Positions 16,864-26,623 of a DNA stretch of 64,000 nucleotides are shown here, piece after piece; within the stretch, counting starts at the first letter, position 1; each line of letters opens with the position of its first letter. A program made the translations under genes and the position numbers. The notes below the pieces were generated by a model, which was not told the DNA's origin, made no database searches, and was given only the letters and a program-made list of their open reading frames with translations. The DNA comes from Paracoccus marcusii (GTDB taxonomy: Bacteria; Pseudomonadota; Alphaproteobacteria; Rhodobacterales; Rhodobacteraceae). The stretch is taken from positions 377,001-441,000 of the forward strand of contig NZ_CP117466.1 of NCBI RefSeq assembly GCF_028621715.1. Direction: 5' to 3'.

Positions 16864-18696
16864 TCAGCCGTGGGTGACCGGATCGACCAGCACGCGGTGC
16901 CCCGGCGCGACCTCTCGGTAGACGGACAGCTTGGCCACGTAATCGACCGGGTGCATGGGCGACGGGATGGGCTTGAAGCTCAGATCCTCGCTGATCTTCT
17001 TCTGGCGCGGGTCGGCCACCGGCACGGCCGACATCAGCTGGCGGGTATAGCTGTGCTGGGGGTTCTCGAAGACCTGCCGGCGGGTGCCCAGTTCGACGAT
17101 GCGGCCCAGATACATCACGCCCACATGGTGGCTGACGCGTTCGACGACGGCCATGTCATGGCTGATGAACAGCATCGATATGCCCAGGTCCTGCTGCAGC
17201 TCCATCAGCAGGTTCAGCACCTGCGCCTGGACCGACACGTCCAGCGCCGACACGGCCTCGTCCGCGATGATCAGCTTGGGGTTCAGCGCCAGGGCGCGGG
17301 CAATGGCGATGCGCTGGCGCTGGCCGCCCGACATCTCGTGCGGATAGCGCCGCATGAAGCTGCGCGGCAGTTCAACCCGGTCGAACAGGGCCGCGATGCG
17401 GTCCTGGCGTTCGGACTTGCTGCCGATGCCATAGTTCTCCATCGGTTCTGCGACCTGGTCGTAGAGCTTCATGTGCGGGTCCAGGCTGGCGAACGGGTCC
17501 TGAAAGATCATCTGCATGTCGCGGCGCGACTTGCGCAGCGCGTTCGCCGACAGGCCGATGATGTCGGTGCCACCCAGGTCGACCGTGCCCGATTCGGGCT
17601 CGACCAGGCGCAGGATCGACCGCCCGCAGGTGGACTTGCCGCAGCCGGATTCCCCCACCAGCGACAGCGTCTCGCCGGCGTTGATGGTAAAGCTGACATC
17701 CTCGACCGCGTGCACCCGCGCGACGGTGCGGCGCAGCAGGCCGCCCTTGACCTTGAACCGCGTGGTCAGGTTCTTGACCGTCAGCAGCGGCGTGGGGTTG
17801 GCGACGACGATGGGTTCGGGGGCGCCGGTCGATCCGTCGCTCATCAGGCGCAGGCGCTCGGGGGCGGCCTTGCCGGTCATCTCGCCAAGGCGCGGGACGG
17901 CGGCCAGCAGCATCTTGGTGTAATCCCGCTGAGGATTCTCGAAGATCTGCTCGACCGGGCCTTCCTCGACCTTCTCGCCGCGATACATGACCACCACGCG
18001 GTCGGCCATCTGGGCGACCACGGCCATGTCATGGGTGATGAAAAGGACGGCAATCTGCTTTTCCCGCTTCAACCGGTCGATCAGCGCCAGGATCTCCGCC
18101 TGGATCGTCACGTCCAGCGCGGTCGTGGGCTCGTCGCAGATCAGCAGGCGCGGCTCGCAGGCCATGGCGATGGCGATCACAACGCGCTGGCGCATGCCGC
18201 CCGACAGTTCGTGCGGATACTGGTCCAGCCGGCGTTCGGGTTCGGGAATGCGGACCTGGCGCAGGATCTCCAGCGCGCGGGCGCGGGCCTCGGCCTTCTT
18301 CAGGCCGCGATGGGTGATCAACCCCTCGACCAGCTGGTCGCCGACGGTGAAGACCGGGTTCAGCGCGGTCATCGGCTCCTGGAAGATCATGCCGATCTGG
18401 TTGCCGCGGATGTCGCGCATCGCGGCGCTGTTCTGGCGGGCCAAGTCAACGACCTTGCCGTCATCCTGTTCGAACATCAGCTGGCCGCCCGCGATGGTGC
18501 CCCCGCCGAATTCCACCAGCCGCATCAGCGACAGCGAGCTGACCGATTTCCCCGACCCGGATTCGCCCACCACGCAGACGCATTCGCCCGGCTTGATGTT
18601 AAAGCTGACATCCTTGACGCCGACCACGACCCCATCGTTGGTTTCGAATTCGACCCGCAGTTTCTCAATGGAAACAAGAGGTTTGTCGTCAAGCAT
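16864..18696 (-). CDS. Oligopeptide-type ABC transporter, fused double ATPase
   Basis: A 610-residue protein equal to DppD plus DppF joined end to end, as in GsiA. Half 1 has Walker A GESGSGKS, signature LSGGMRQRV and Walker B LLICDEPTTALD; half 2 has GESGCGKST, MSGGQRQRI and LIIADEAVSALD. Each half ends with the oligopeptide/dipeptide C-terminal extension (NPQRDYTKMLLAAVP and NPQHSYTRQLMSAVP). It is divergent from the binding protein and permeases, with which it must assemble since no other ATPase is near them. The ATG at 18696 is chosen for its family-like N-terminus; a longer reading into the divergent region is unsupported. Confidence 0.94.
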   Translation of the reverse strand: MLDDKPLVSIEKLRVEFETNDGVVVGVKDVSFNIKPGECVCVVGESGSGKSVSSLSLMRLVEFGGGTIAGGQLMFEQDDGKVVDLARQNSAAMRDIRGNQIGMIFQEPMTALNPVFTVGDQLVEGLITHRGLKKAEARARALEILRQVRIPEPERRLDQYPHELSGGMRQRVVIAIAMACEPRLLICDEPTTALDVTIQAEILALIDRLKREKQIAVLFITHDMAVVAQMADRVVVMYRGEKVEEGPVEQIFENPQRDYTKMLLAAVPRLGEMTGKAAPERLRLMSDGSTGAPEPIVVANPTPLLTVKNLTTRFKVKGGLLRRTVARVHAVEDVSFTINAGETLSLVGESGCGKSTCGRSILRLVEPESGTVDLGGTDIIGLSANALRKSRRDMQMIFQDPFASLDPHMKLYDQVAEPMENYGIGSKSERQDRIAALFDRVELPRSFMRRYPHEMSGGQRQRIAIARALALNPKLIIADEAVSALDVSVQAQVLNLLMELQQDLGISMLFISHDMAVVERVSHHVGVMYLGRIVELGTRRQVFENPQHSYTRQLMSAVPVADPRQKKISEDLSFKPIPSPMHPVDYVAKLSVYREVAPGHRVLVDPVTHG

Positions 18697-18944
18697 CTGG
18701 GGCCCCCGGGAAAGATCAAGCCAGCAGGCTAGCCATTGCCCGGGGAAAGTCAAAGCCCAAACGCATGTGCGATGGGTCTTGCCTTTCGCAGAGGCTTCGT
18801 TTGATGATGCGCGCATTCCGCAGGGACGATGACAACACGAACAACCACCCGGACAATCGGGGACGCGACAAGACGATCAGCCCCCGAATGGCTGAAGGTG
18901 GCGTGGAACCCCCCGCGGGCCGCAACACCCAACAGGAGAGTGTA
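18697..18944. promoter_or_regulatory. Divergent control region of the peptide transporter
   Basis: A 248-bp region from which the ATPase/amidohydrolase genes are read leftwards and the binding-protein/permease genes rightwards. The best minus-strand promoter candidate is TTGACT (18753-18748), 16 bp spacer, TAGCCT (18731-18726), which is weak. For the rightward genes only an AGGAG ribosome-binding site just before 18945 is clear. No operator was recognised. Confidence 0.4.
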
Positions 18945-20648
18945 ATGAAACTGAGAACCGGTCTGATGGGCGCCGCCGCCACGCTGGCGATGGCCCCTGC
19001 CGCTTTCGCGGAACGCGGCAGCGACGGCCAGCTGAACATCATCATGTGGCAGGCCCCGACCCTGATGCACCCCTATCTGTCGGGCGGCACCAAGGAAGTC
19101 ATCGCCGGCAGCCTGGTCCTGGAACCGCTGGCGGGCTACGACACCGAAGGCCAGATCTATGCGCGCCTGGTGACCGAGATCCCGTCGCTGGAGAACGGCG
19201 GCATCGCCGAGGACCTGACCTCGGTCACCTGGAAGCTGCGCGACGACGTGAAATGGTCGGACGGCACGCCGCTGACCGCCGATGACGTCGTCTTCACCGC
19301 CGAATACTGCATGGACCCCGAGGGTGGCTGCGCGCAGCTGGCCAAGTTCGAGGGCATCACCGCGGTCGAGGCGGTCGATCCGCAGACCGTCAAGGTCACC
19401 TTCGATTCGCCGCGCGCCGACCCGTTCTCGGCCTTTGTCGGATCGCAGTCGCCGATTCTGCAGAAGGCCCAGTTCGAGGCCTGCAAGGGCGTGAACGCAC
19501 CGACCTGCACCGACCAGAACTTTGGCCCGATCGGCACCGGCCCGTTCCGCGTCACCCAGTTCCTGACCAACGACACGATCAGCCTCGAAGCGAACCCGGA
19601 ATACCGCGACGCGGCCAAGCCCGCCTTCGCGACCGTGCTGGTCAAGGGTGGCGGCGACGCGGCCGGCGCCGCGCGGTCGGTCATGGAGACGGGCGAGTTC
19701 GACTATGCCTGGAACACCCAGCTGGCCCCCGACGTCATCGCCGGCATGGAGGCCGCGGGCCGCGGCAAGGTCTCTGCCGCGTTCGGCACGCTGGTGGAAC
19801 GCATCCACGTCAACCTGACTGACCCGTCGTCGTCGCTGCCCGAGGGCGAGCGTTCGACCGCCGCACATCCGCATCCGTTCCTGTCGGACCCGGCGGTGCG
19901 CAAGGCGCTGTCCATGGCCATCGACCGCGCCCTGCTGGTAGAGATCGGCTATGGCACGTCGGGCCAGCCGACCTGCAACTATGTCCCCGCCCCCGAGGCC
20001 TGGGCGTCCGACAACACCGAATGCCTGACCCAGGACATCGCCGGTGCGAACGCGCTGCTGGACGAGGCAGGCTGGACGATGGGCGGCAACGGCGTGCGTG
20101 AGAAGGACGGCGTGCAGCTGAACATGGTCTTCCAGACCTCGGTCAACGCGGTTCGCCAGGACTTCCAGGCGCTGATCAAGCAGTGGTGGTCGGAAATCGG
20201 CGTCCAGACCGAGCTGAAGACGGTCGACGCGTCGGTGTTCTTCGGCTCGGATGCGGGCTCGCCCGACACGCTGCAGAAGTTCTATGCCGACGTCGAGATG
20301 TATGCCGACAACTTCGACGGCAACAACCCGGCGCCCTACCTGTCCAAGTGGACCTGCGACAAGGCGCCCTCGCCCGCCAACCAGTGGCAGGGCGAGAACA
20401 TCAGCCGCTTCTGCGACCCGGAATACGACCGCATGGTCGACGAGATCGAAGGCATCGTCGATGCCGACGAACGCGCCGCCATGGGCCGGACGATGAACGA
20501 CATGCTGACCAAGGACAGCAACGCGATCATCCCGCTGGTCTATCGCGGCACGGCCTCGGCGCATTCGAACACGCTTGGCGGCGTGCAGCTGAACGCCTGG
20601 GACAGCGAGATCTGGAACGTCGCGGACTGGACCCGCGTCGAACAGTAA
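18945..20648 (+). CDS. Oligopeptide-type ABC transporter, periplasmic binding protein
   Basis: A 567-residue class C (SBP family 5) binding protein. The signal peptide covers about 22 residues, ending AAFAE, without a lipobox. Typical family 5 stretches are DVKWSDGTPLTADDVVFTAEY and VRKALSMAIDRALLVEIGYG, with the C-terminal peptide-cleft region after residue 400. Ligand not predictable beyond peptides or peptide-like compounds; the linked M20 amidohydrolase hints at N-acylated or short peptides. A CAGGAG site precedes the ATG. The permeases follow after 116 bp. Confidence 0.93.
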   Translation: MKLRTGLMGAAATLAMAPAAFAERGSDGQLNIIMWQAPTLMHPYLSGGTKEVIAGSLVLEPLAGYDTEGQIYARLVTEIPSLENGGIAEDLTSVTWKLRDDVKWSDGTPLTADDVVFTAEYCMDPEGGCAQLAKFEGITAVEAVDPQTVKVTFDSPRADPFSAFVGSQSPILQKAQFEACKGVNAPTCTDQNFGPIGTGPFRVTQFLTNDTISLEANPEYRDAAKPAFATVLVKGGGDAAGAARSVMETGEFDYAWNTQLAPDVIAGMEAAGRGKVSAAFGTLVERIHVNLTDPSSSLPEGERSTAAHPHPFLSDPAVRKALSMAIDRALLVEIGYGTSGQPTCNYVPAPEAWASDNTECLTQDIAGANALLDEAGWTMGGNGVREKDGVQLNMVFQTSVNAVRQDFQALIKQWWSEIGVQTELKTVDASVFFGSDAGSPDTLQKFYADVEMYADNFDGNNPAPYLSKWTCDKAPSPANQWQGENISRFCDPEYDRMVDEIEGIVDADERAAMGRTMNDMLTKDSNAIIPLVYRGTASAHSNTLGGVQLNAWDSEIWNVADWTRVEQ

Positions 20649-20764
20649 TGCATCCTGCCGCCCTGGCCCTGCGCCGGGGCGGCGCCCCTCTCTCAGGGGC
20701 CCGCGGGCGCGCGGGACCGTGACGGGGGGACACAGATGCCCAGAAACCACCGGATCGAGGCACC

Positions 20765-21772
20765 ATGCTGAGTTTCACCATCCGCCGGCTGCTGCTGGCC
20801 ATTCCGACATTGCTGTTCATCTCGCTGGTGATCTTCCTGCTGCTGGAAGCCTCGCCCGGCGATCCCTTGGGCGACGTGCCCCTGACCGTGCCCCCGGAGG
20901 TCCGCGAACGCATGCGCGCGGCCCTGGGCCTGGGCGAGCCCTGGCCGGTCCGCTACCTGCTGTGGCTGAAGCAGTTCTTCTGGGTCGAGCCGCTGTACTG
21001 GACCGACCAGTGGTTCGGCACGAACTTCAGCGACGGCGCCCAGCGCATCATCAGCTTCCAGTCGCGCAGCCCCGTCTTCGACGTGATCGCCCAGCGCGTG
21101 CCGCAGACCCTGACCGTGGTCGGCATGTCCTATCTGGTGGGCATCCTCATCGCGATCCCCATCGGGATCATCTCGGCCTACAAGCAGTACAGCTGGTTCG
21201 ACCAGATCGGCACCTTTGTGTCGATGATCGGGTTCTCGATGCCCACCTTCTTCACCGGCGTCGTGCTGATCATCATCTTCGCGGTGAACCTGCAGTGGTT
21301 CCCGTCGGTCTATGACACCACGCTGCAGGTCGACGACTGGGCCAGCTTCAAGCAGCAGGCCCGCCAGATGGTGATGCCCGTGACGGTGCTGGCGCTTTAC
21401 AATGCGGCGCAGATCAGCCGCTTCATGCGCTCGTCCATGCTGGACAACCTGGGCCAGGACTATGTCCGCACCGCGCGCGCCAAGGGCCTGTCCGAACGCG
21501 TCGTCGTGTTGAAGCATGTCTTGCGCAACAGCCTGATCCCGGTCGTGACCGTGATCGCGCTTGGCCTGCCGGCGGTCTTCGGCGGCGCCATCATCACCGA
21601 ACAGGTGTTCAAGGTGAACGGGCTGGGACAGCTGCTGATCACCTCGATCCACGGCAACGACATCCCGATGGTCCTGACGCTGACCTTCATCTTTGCCATC
21701 CTGATCGTCGTCTTCACCCTGATCGCAGACATCCTCTATGGGGTGCTGGACCCGAGGATCCGCTATGACTGA
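20765..21772 (+). CDS. Oligopeptide-type ABC transporter permease (DppB-like)
   Basis: A 335-residue inner-membrane permease with six or so membrane segments. It starts MLSFTIRRLLLAIPTLLFIS and has the EAA loop near YVRTARAKGLSERVVVLKHVLRNSL, which contacts the ATPase, and the DppB tail ADILYGVLDPRIRYD. A longer than usual periplasmic loop follows the first membrane segment. Its stop overlaps the start of the next permease by 8 bp. Confidence 0.95.
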   Translation: MLSFTIRRLLLAIPTLLFISLVIFLLLEASPGDPLGDVPLTVPPEVRERMRAALGLGEPWPVRYLLWLKQFFWVEPLYWTDQWFGTNFSDGAQRIISFQSRSPVFDVIAQRVPQTLTVVGMSYLVGILIAIPIGIISAYKQYSWFDQIGTFVSMIGFSMPTFFTGVVLIIIFAVNLQWFPSVYDTTLQVDDWASFKQQARQMVMPVTVLALYNAAQISRFMRSSMLDNLGQDYVRTARAKGLSERVVVLKHVLRNSLIPVVTVIALGLPAVFGGAIITEQVFKVNGLGQLLITSIHGNDIPMVLTLTFIFAILIVVFTLIADILYGVLDPRIRYD

Positions 21773-22745
21773 CCCCAAATCCCCCGACGACCTGCGCGCC
21801 GCCGCAGGCAACGCCGCCGTCCCCGCCGCCGCCAGCCCCCCGGTCGTGCCCCCCCAGGGCGCGGTCGAGACCCGCAGCCAGTGGTCTGACGTCTGGCGCC
21901 AGTTCCGCAGCCACCGCGGCGCGATGGTGGCGCTGGTGCTGTTCGTGGCGATCATCCTGTTCGTGTCCGTCGGACCGCTGATCTGGACGATCGACCCGAC
22001 CTATGTGGACATCCGCGCCCGCAACTCGGGCTTTTCCGCGGCCCATCCCCTGGGCACCGACCAGCTGGGCCGTGACCTGCTGGCGCGCCTGATGGCGGGC
22101 GGCCAGGTGTCCATCGCCGTCGGCCTGACCGCAATGATCATCGCGATCTTCCTGGGCAGCCTGATAGGCGTGATGTCGGGCTACTTCCGCCGGCTGGACG
22201 CACCGCTGATGCGCCTGACAGAGCTGTTCCTGGCGCTGCCGCTGCTGCCCCTGCTGCTGCTGATGGTGACGCTGTTCCGCGAGCCGCTGTCGCAGACCTT
22301 CGGCCCGGCGCTTGGCATCTTCTTCCTGATCGTGACGGCCATCGGCGCGACCAGCTGGATGCAGGCCGCCCGCATCGTGCGCGGCGAGGTGCTGGGCCTG
22401 AAGGAACGCGAGTTCATCCTGGCCGCGCGGTCCATCGGCACGCCGTCGCACCGGATGATCACGCGCCACATCCTGCCCAACGTGCTGTCGCCGATCATGG
22501 TGGCCGCGACCCTGGGCATTGCCACCGCGATCATCACCGAAAGCGCGCTGTCCTTCCTGGGCCTGGGCTTTCCGCCCGACTTCCCGACCTGGGGACGGCT
22601 GCTGTTCGACGCCGTGGACCAGATGGTGCTGTATCCGTGGCGGGTGATCTTCCCCGGCTTGCTGATCTCGCTGACGGTGCTGTGCGTGAACTATATCGGC
22701 GACGGGCTGCGCGACGCCATGGACCCCCGCATCCGGGGGCGCTGA
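21765..22745 (+). CDS. Oligopeptide-type ABC transporter permease (DppC-like)
   Basis: A 326-residue permease, partner of the upstream gene. It has a long Ala/Pro-rich cytoplasmic N-terminus, then the DppC pattern: HPLGTDQLGRDLLARLMAGG, the EAA loop in EFILAARSIGTPSHRMITRHILPN, and the C-terminal LCVNYIGDGLRDAMDPRIRGR. The start at 21765 overlaps the previous stop. It is the last gene of the rightward unit and is followed by a strong terminator. Confidence 0.95.
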   Translation: MTDPKSPDDLRAAAGNAAVPAAASPPVVPPQGAVETRSQWSDVWRQFRSHRGAMVALVLFVAIILFVSVGPLIWTIDPTYVDIRARNSGFSAAHPLGTDQLGRDLLARLMAGGQVSIAVGLTAMIIAIFLGSLIGVMSGYFRRLDAPLMRLTELFLALPLLPLLLLMVTLFREPLSQTFGPALGIFFLIVTAIGATSWMQAARIVRGEVLGLKEREFILAARSIGTPSHRMITRHILPNVLSPIMVAATLGIATAIITESALSFLGLGFPPDFPTWGRLLFDAVDQMVLYPWRVIFPGLLISLTVLCVNYIGDGLRDAMDPRIRGR

Positions 22746-22750
22746 CGGAA

Positions 22751-22774
22751 AAGGGGGGCCAAGCGGCCCCCCTT
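22751..22774. terminator. Rho-independent terminator between convergent units
   Basis: AAGGGGGGCC (22751-22760) pairs perfectly with GGCCCCCCTT (22765-22774) around a 4-base loop, followed by CTTCGTTT on the plus strand. The symmetric stem can serve the permease operon (plus) and the aldehyde dehydrogenase operon ending at 22782 (minus). Confidence 0.85.
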
Positions 22775-22781
22775 CTTCGTT

Positions 22782-25115
22782 TCAATAGGCCGCGCTGCCG
22801 CTGCCCGCGGGCAGGGCGCCATAGGGCAGCCAGATCGTCTTGGACCGCGTGGCGTGCTGCAGGAAGGTCTCGCCCTGCGCATGGACGCCGGTCCAGTCGC
22901 GGCCGGGCACCGCCCAGACGGGCTTCAGGTTCCCCGCCGCCGCCCGGTCCACTGCCGCCAGATCCGCCGCAGGGCCCGCGTGCCAGAAGCCCGCGACCTC
23001 GTCATGGGCGGCCAGCGGCACGGCCAGATCGGCGGTGACCCCGGTCACGATGTTGACCACGCCGCCCGGCAGGTCGGACGTGTCGAACACCTGATAGAGG
23101 TCCGTCACCGCCAGCGGGTCGTCCTGCGCGGGGATCGCCACGACCGCATTGCCCATGGCGATGGCGGGCAGCACCAGCGACAGGAACCCCGCCAGCGGCT
23201 GCGCATTCGGGCATGTGATGCCGATGACGCCCATCGGTTCGGGGATCACGGTGACCAGATGGCCCGGCTTGGCCTGCACGGTCGCGCCGTCGAACTTGTC
23301 GGCCCAGGCCGCATAGTGGAAGGCGCGGGCGATGGCGGCATCGACCTCGACCCGGCTGGTGCGGGCGGCGAATTCCGCAGCCCGCGCCGACAGGTTCTCG
23401 GCAATGTAATAGAGGACCTGCGCGCGGGCATGGCCGCCCGCCGCCGCCCATTTCCCCGCCTTCGTCGCGGCCTCGACGGCGTTTCGGATGTCCTTGCGGC
23501 TGCCCAGGGGGGCCAGCCCGCCCGGCACCGCATACATCGCGCCGCCATCGGGCCGCTTCTGCGCGCCGCCGTAATAGAGCTTGGCCGTGCGGTCGATGCC
23601 CTGCTGCGGCGCGGCCCCGTCCGTCACGGCGACGGCGGGTTTGGGGGCGACCTCGCGCGCGGGTTTCACCGCCGGCTCGGCCAGATAGTCGCGCATCCCC
23701 GCGGCCCCGCCCTCGCGGCCATAACCGCTTTCGCGATAGCCGCCGAAGGGGGCCGCGGCGTCGAACATGTTGGCGCCGTTGATCCAGATCACCCCGGCCT
23801 TGATCCGCGCGGCGATGTCGGTGGCGACCGTCGCGCTTTCCGACCAGACCGATCCGGCCAGGCCATAGCGGGTGTTGTTGGCCAGCTCGACCGCCTCATC
23901 CGCGGTGCGGAAGGTCGACAGCGTGGCGATGGGGCCGAAAATCTCCTGCTCCATGCCGGGATTGGCGGGGGCGATGTTCTTCAGATAGCCGGGTGCGATG
24001 AAGCAGCCCTCCTGCGCCTGCCCGCCGACCAGCTCCGCCCCGGCATCGGTCGCCGCACGGCAGATCGACAGAATGCGGTCCTTTTGTACCGGATCGACGA
24101 TGGCGCCGATATCGGTGGACTTGTCCAGCGGTGCGCCCACGCGCAGCCGCGCCATGCGGGCCGACAGCAGCGTTTCGAACCGCGCGGCCACGGATTCCGC
24201 CACCATGATGCGCGACCCCGCGCAGCAGACCTGGCCCTGGTTGAACCAGATGCTGTCCACCACGCCCTCGACGGCGGCATCCAGATCGGCGTCCTCCATC
24301 ACCACGAAGGGCGACTTGCCGCCCAGCTCAAGCGTCAGCTTGCGCCCGGTCCCGGCCAAGGCGGTGGCGATGCCGCGCCCGACCTCGGTCGAGCCGGTGA
24401 AGGCGATCTTGTCGACCTCGGCCGCGACCAGGGCCGCGCCCGTCGTGCCGTCGCCGGTCACGATGTTCACGACGCCCGCGGGCAGGCCGACCTCCTGGCA
24501 GATCTCGGCGAAGGCCAGGGCGGTCAGGGGGGTGTATTCGGCGGGCTTCAGGACGACCGTGTTGCCCGCGGCCAGCGCCGGCGCCACCTTCCAGGCCAGC
24601 ATCAGCAGCGGAAAGTTCCACGGGATGATCTGCCCGCAGACGCCCAAGGGGGCATGGCCCGGAAACCGCGTGTCGCGCAGTTCCGCCCAGCCCGCATGGT
24701 GATAGAAATGCCGCGCGACCAGCGGCACGTCGATGTCGCGCGCCTCGCGGATCGGCTTGCCGTTGTCCAGCGTCTCAAGGACCGACAGGAAGCGCTCGCG
24801 CTTTTGCACGTGCCGGGCCAGCGCATAGAGGTGCCGCGCCCGTTCGGTGCCGGGCAGCGCGGCCCAGCCCTTCTGCGCGCGGCGCGCGGCCTTGACCGCC
24901 GTCGCGACGTCGTCCGCCGTTCCCTGCGTCACGCGGGCCAGAACCTCGCCGGTGGCGGGGTCGCGGGTCTCGAACGTCTCGCCCGGCTTGGTGAAGCTGC
25001 CGTTGATGAAATGGCCGAACGTCCCCCGCCGGGCCAGCCAGTCGCGGGCCGCGGACGCGTCCTCGGTCGAGGGGCCGTATTCCATCGTCTGCATGATCTC
25101 GCTCACTTGGGTCAT
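22782..25115 (-). CDS. Two-domain aldehyde dehydrogenase (ALDH16 type)
   Basis: A 777-residue protein with two aldehyde dehydrogenase folds in a row. Domain 1 (about residues 30-480) is complete, with the general base Glu in LTLELGGKSP and the nucleophile in FNQGQVCCAGSR. Domain 2 (about 520-777) keeps cofactor-fold stretches (GITCPNAQPLAGF, PGGVVNIVTG) but I see no catalytic Cys motif, so it is probably a structural pseudo-domain. This layout is that of bacterial ALDH16. It begins 7 bp after deoC, whose reaction releases acetaldehyde, a fitting substrate. Strong terminator beyond the stop. Confidence 0.93.
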   Translation of the reverse strand: MTQVSEIMQTMEYGPSTEDASAARDWLARRGTFGHFINGSFTKPGETFETRDPATGEVLARVTQGTADDVATAVKAARRAQKGWAALPGTERARHLYALARHVQKRERFLSVLETLDNGKPIREARDIDVPLVARHFYHHAGWAELRDTRFPGHAPLGVCGQIIPWNFPLLMLAWKVAPALAAGNTVVLKPAEYTPLTALAFAEICQEVGLPAGVVNIVTGDGTTGAALVAAEVDKIAFTGSTEVGRGIATALAGTGRKLTLELGGKSPFVVMEDADLDAAVEGVVDSIWFNQGQVCCAGSRIMVAESVAARFETLLSARMARLRVGAPLDKSTDIGAIVDPVQKDRILSICRAATDAGAELVGGQAQEGCFIAPGYLKNIAPANPGMEQEIFGPIATLSTFRTADEAVELANNTRYGLAGSVWSESATVATDIAARIKAGVIWINGANMFDAAAPFGGYRESGYGREGGAAGMRDYLAEPAVKPAREVAPKPAVAVTDGAAPQQGIDRTAKLYYGGAQKRPDGGAMYAVPGGLAPLGSRKDIRNAVEAATKAGKWAAAGGHARAQVLYYIAENLSARAAEFAARTSRVEVDAAIARAFHYAAWADKFDGATVQAKPGHLVTVIPEPMGVIGITCPNAQPLAGFLSLVLPAIAMGNAVVAIPAQDDPLAVTDLYQVFDTSDLPGGVVNIVTGVTADLAVPLAAHDEVAGFWHAGPAADLAAVDRAAAGNLKPVWAVPGRDWTGVHAQGETFLQHATRSKTIWLPYGALPAGSGSAAY

Positions 25116-25122
25116 CGGATCC

Positions 25123-26061
25123 TCAGGCAATCGCTTGGCGGTGGGCGGCGGCATAGCGGCCCGTCACATGGTGGCTGATCTGGCGCTCGATATCGCCCAG
25201 TAGGCTGGAGGCGCCGATGCGGAACAGGTCCGGGGCCAGCCAGTCGCGGCCCAGCTCCTCGGCCATCAGCACCTGCCAGCTGATCGCGTCCTTGGCGGTG
25301 CGCAGGCCGCCCGCGGGCTTGAAGCCGACCTTGATGCCGGTGCGGGCATGAAAGTCACGGATGGTGCGAACCATGACCAGACTGACCGGCAGGGTCGCGT
25401 TCACGCCCTCCTTGCCGGTCGAGGTCTTGATCCAGTCCGACCCGGCCTGCATCGCCACATGGCTGGCCTTGGCGACATTCTCCAGCGACTTCAGATCGCC
25501 GGTGGCCAGGATCGCCTTCATCCGCGCCGCACCGCAGGCCTCGCGCATGGCGCGCAATTCGTCATACAGCGCCGCCCAGTTGCCCTGCAGCACATGGGCG
25601 CGGGTAATGACGATGTCGATCTCATCGGCGCCCTGATCCACGGCATAGCGGATCTCGGCCAGGCGCAGGTCCAGGGGCATCAGGCCTGCGGGAAAACCCG
25701 TCGCCACGCTGGCGACGGGAATGCCGCTGTTGCCCAGGGCGCGCTTGGCGGGCGCGACCATCGTCGGATAGACGCAGACCGCGCCGGTGGTCAGCCCGGT
25801 CACGCCCACGGCCTCCAGCAGATCGGCGGCGATGGGCTGGCGCGCCTTGGCGCACAGACGAGCGACCCTGTCGGGCGTGTCATCGCCCGCCAGCGTGGTC
25901 AGGTCGATGCAGCGCACCGCGTTCAAAAGCCACGCGGCCTGGTGATCCTTCTTCAGGCTGCGGCGCGCGGGCAATGTCGCCGCACGGCGTTCGACCGCGG
26001 GGGTGTTGATGCGGATGCCCTCGAACCAGTCGGGGTGCAGGTCGGTTCCGGGGTTGGTCAT
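25123..26061 (-). CDS. deoC: Deoxyribose-phosphate aldolase
   Basis: A 312-residue class I aldolase cleaving 2-deoxyribose-5-phosphate to acetaldehyde and glyceraldehyde-3-phosphate in deoxynucleoside salvage. The Schiff-base Lys is in KVGFKPAGGLRT and the proton-relay Lys in DWIKTSTGKEG; EIDIVITRAHVLQGNW gives a further active-site Asp. It is of the longer DeoC group. The ATG overlaps the stop of the upstream membrane-protein gene by 4 bp, and the ALDH16-type gene follows after 7 bp, so cleavage and aldehyde oxidation look coupled. Confidence 0.95.
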   Translation of the reverse strand: MTNPGTDLHPDWFEGIRINTPAVERRAATLPARRSLKKDHQAAWLLNAVRCIDLTTLAGDDTPDRVARLCAKARQPIAADLLEAVGVTGLTTGAVCVYPTMVAPAKRALGNSGIPVASVATGFPAGLMPLDLRLAEIRYAVDQGADEIDIVITRAHVLQGNWAALYDELRAMREACGAARMKAILATGDLKSLENVAKASHVAMQAGSDWIKTSTGKEGVNATLPVSLVMVRTIRDFHARTGIKVGFKPAGGLRTAKDAISWQVLMAEELGRDWLAPDLFRIGASSLLGDIERQISHHVTGRYAAAHRQAIA

Positions 26062-26615
26062 GCCGGTCTCCTTGTGCTGCGCTGACGGAACTGCGCCCAC
26101 ATGCGCCAGACCAACGTCAGCAATGCCAGCAGCACGCCACAGACGATCAGCGCGGCCCAGTTGGTCGGGCGGTCGTCGGGGCCCGCCACAGTGTTGATGG
26201 AAATCGCATTGGGATAGGTCGACATCCACGGCAGACGCCAACCATAGGCGGTCACGCTGACCCAGATCGGATCACGCGCCGAGGATTGCAGGTTCGTGGC
26301 CTCGGCCTGCAGGTTCGCGCTGTCGTACTTGAAATAGGGCGGCCAGACCCAGCCCGTATCCTCGTTTCGATAGACGAAGACCCGCCCGCCGGGCCGCACC
26401 GCGTCGATGAAGCGCACGTCGCGCTGGCCCTGGGCGTTCTCGACCGTGCCGGTGCTGTCGGAGGCCCAGAAGATCGCGGCCGAGGGCGGGATCTCCGTCA
26501 GGCGGTTGTAGGTGTTGCTGATCCGCAGCGTGTTCTGGGACGGCAGGGTGTAATCCAGCAGGCCAAAGACCAGGATGCCGAACAGGACGCCTGCGACGAC
26601 GCGCACATAATACAT
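26058..26615 (-). CDS. DUF1523-family membrane protein
   Basis: A 185-residue protein with one membrane segment near each end (about residues 3-23 and 150-172) and a periplasmic domain between. It starts MYYVRVVAGVLFGILVFGLL and contains FIDAVRPGGRVFVYRNEDTGW and DPIWVSVTAYGWRLPW, features I associate with DUF1523. Function unknown. It is translationally coupled to deoC (4-bp overlap) and 8 bp after a smaller membrane-protein gene. Its conserved place beside deoC suggests a role linked to that pathway or simply to shared expression. Confidence 0.75.
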   Translation of the reverse strand: MYYVRVVAGVLFGILVFGLLDYTLPSQNTLRISNTYNRLTEIPPSAAIFWASDSTGTVENAQGQRDVRFIDAVRPGGRVFVYRNEDTGWVWPPYFKYDSANLQAEATNLQSSARDPIWVSVTAYGWRLPWMSTYPNAISINTVAGPDDRPTNWAALIVCGVLLALLTLVWRMWAQFRQRSTRRPA

Positions 26616-26623
26616 GGCAGCTC

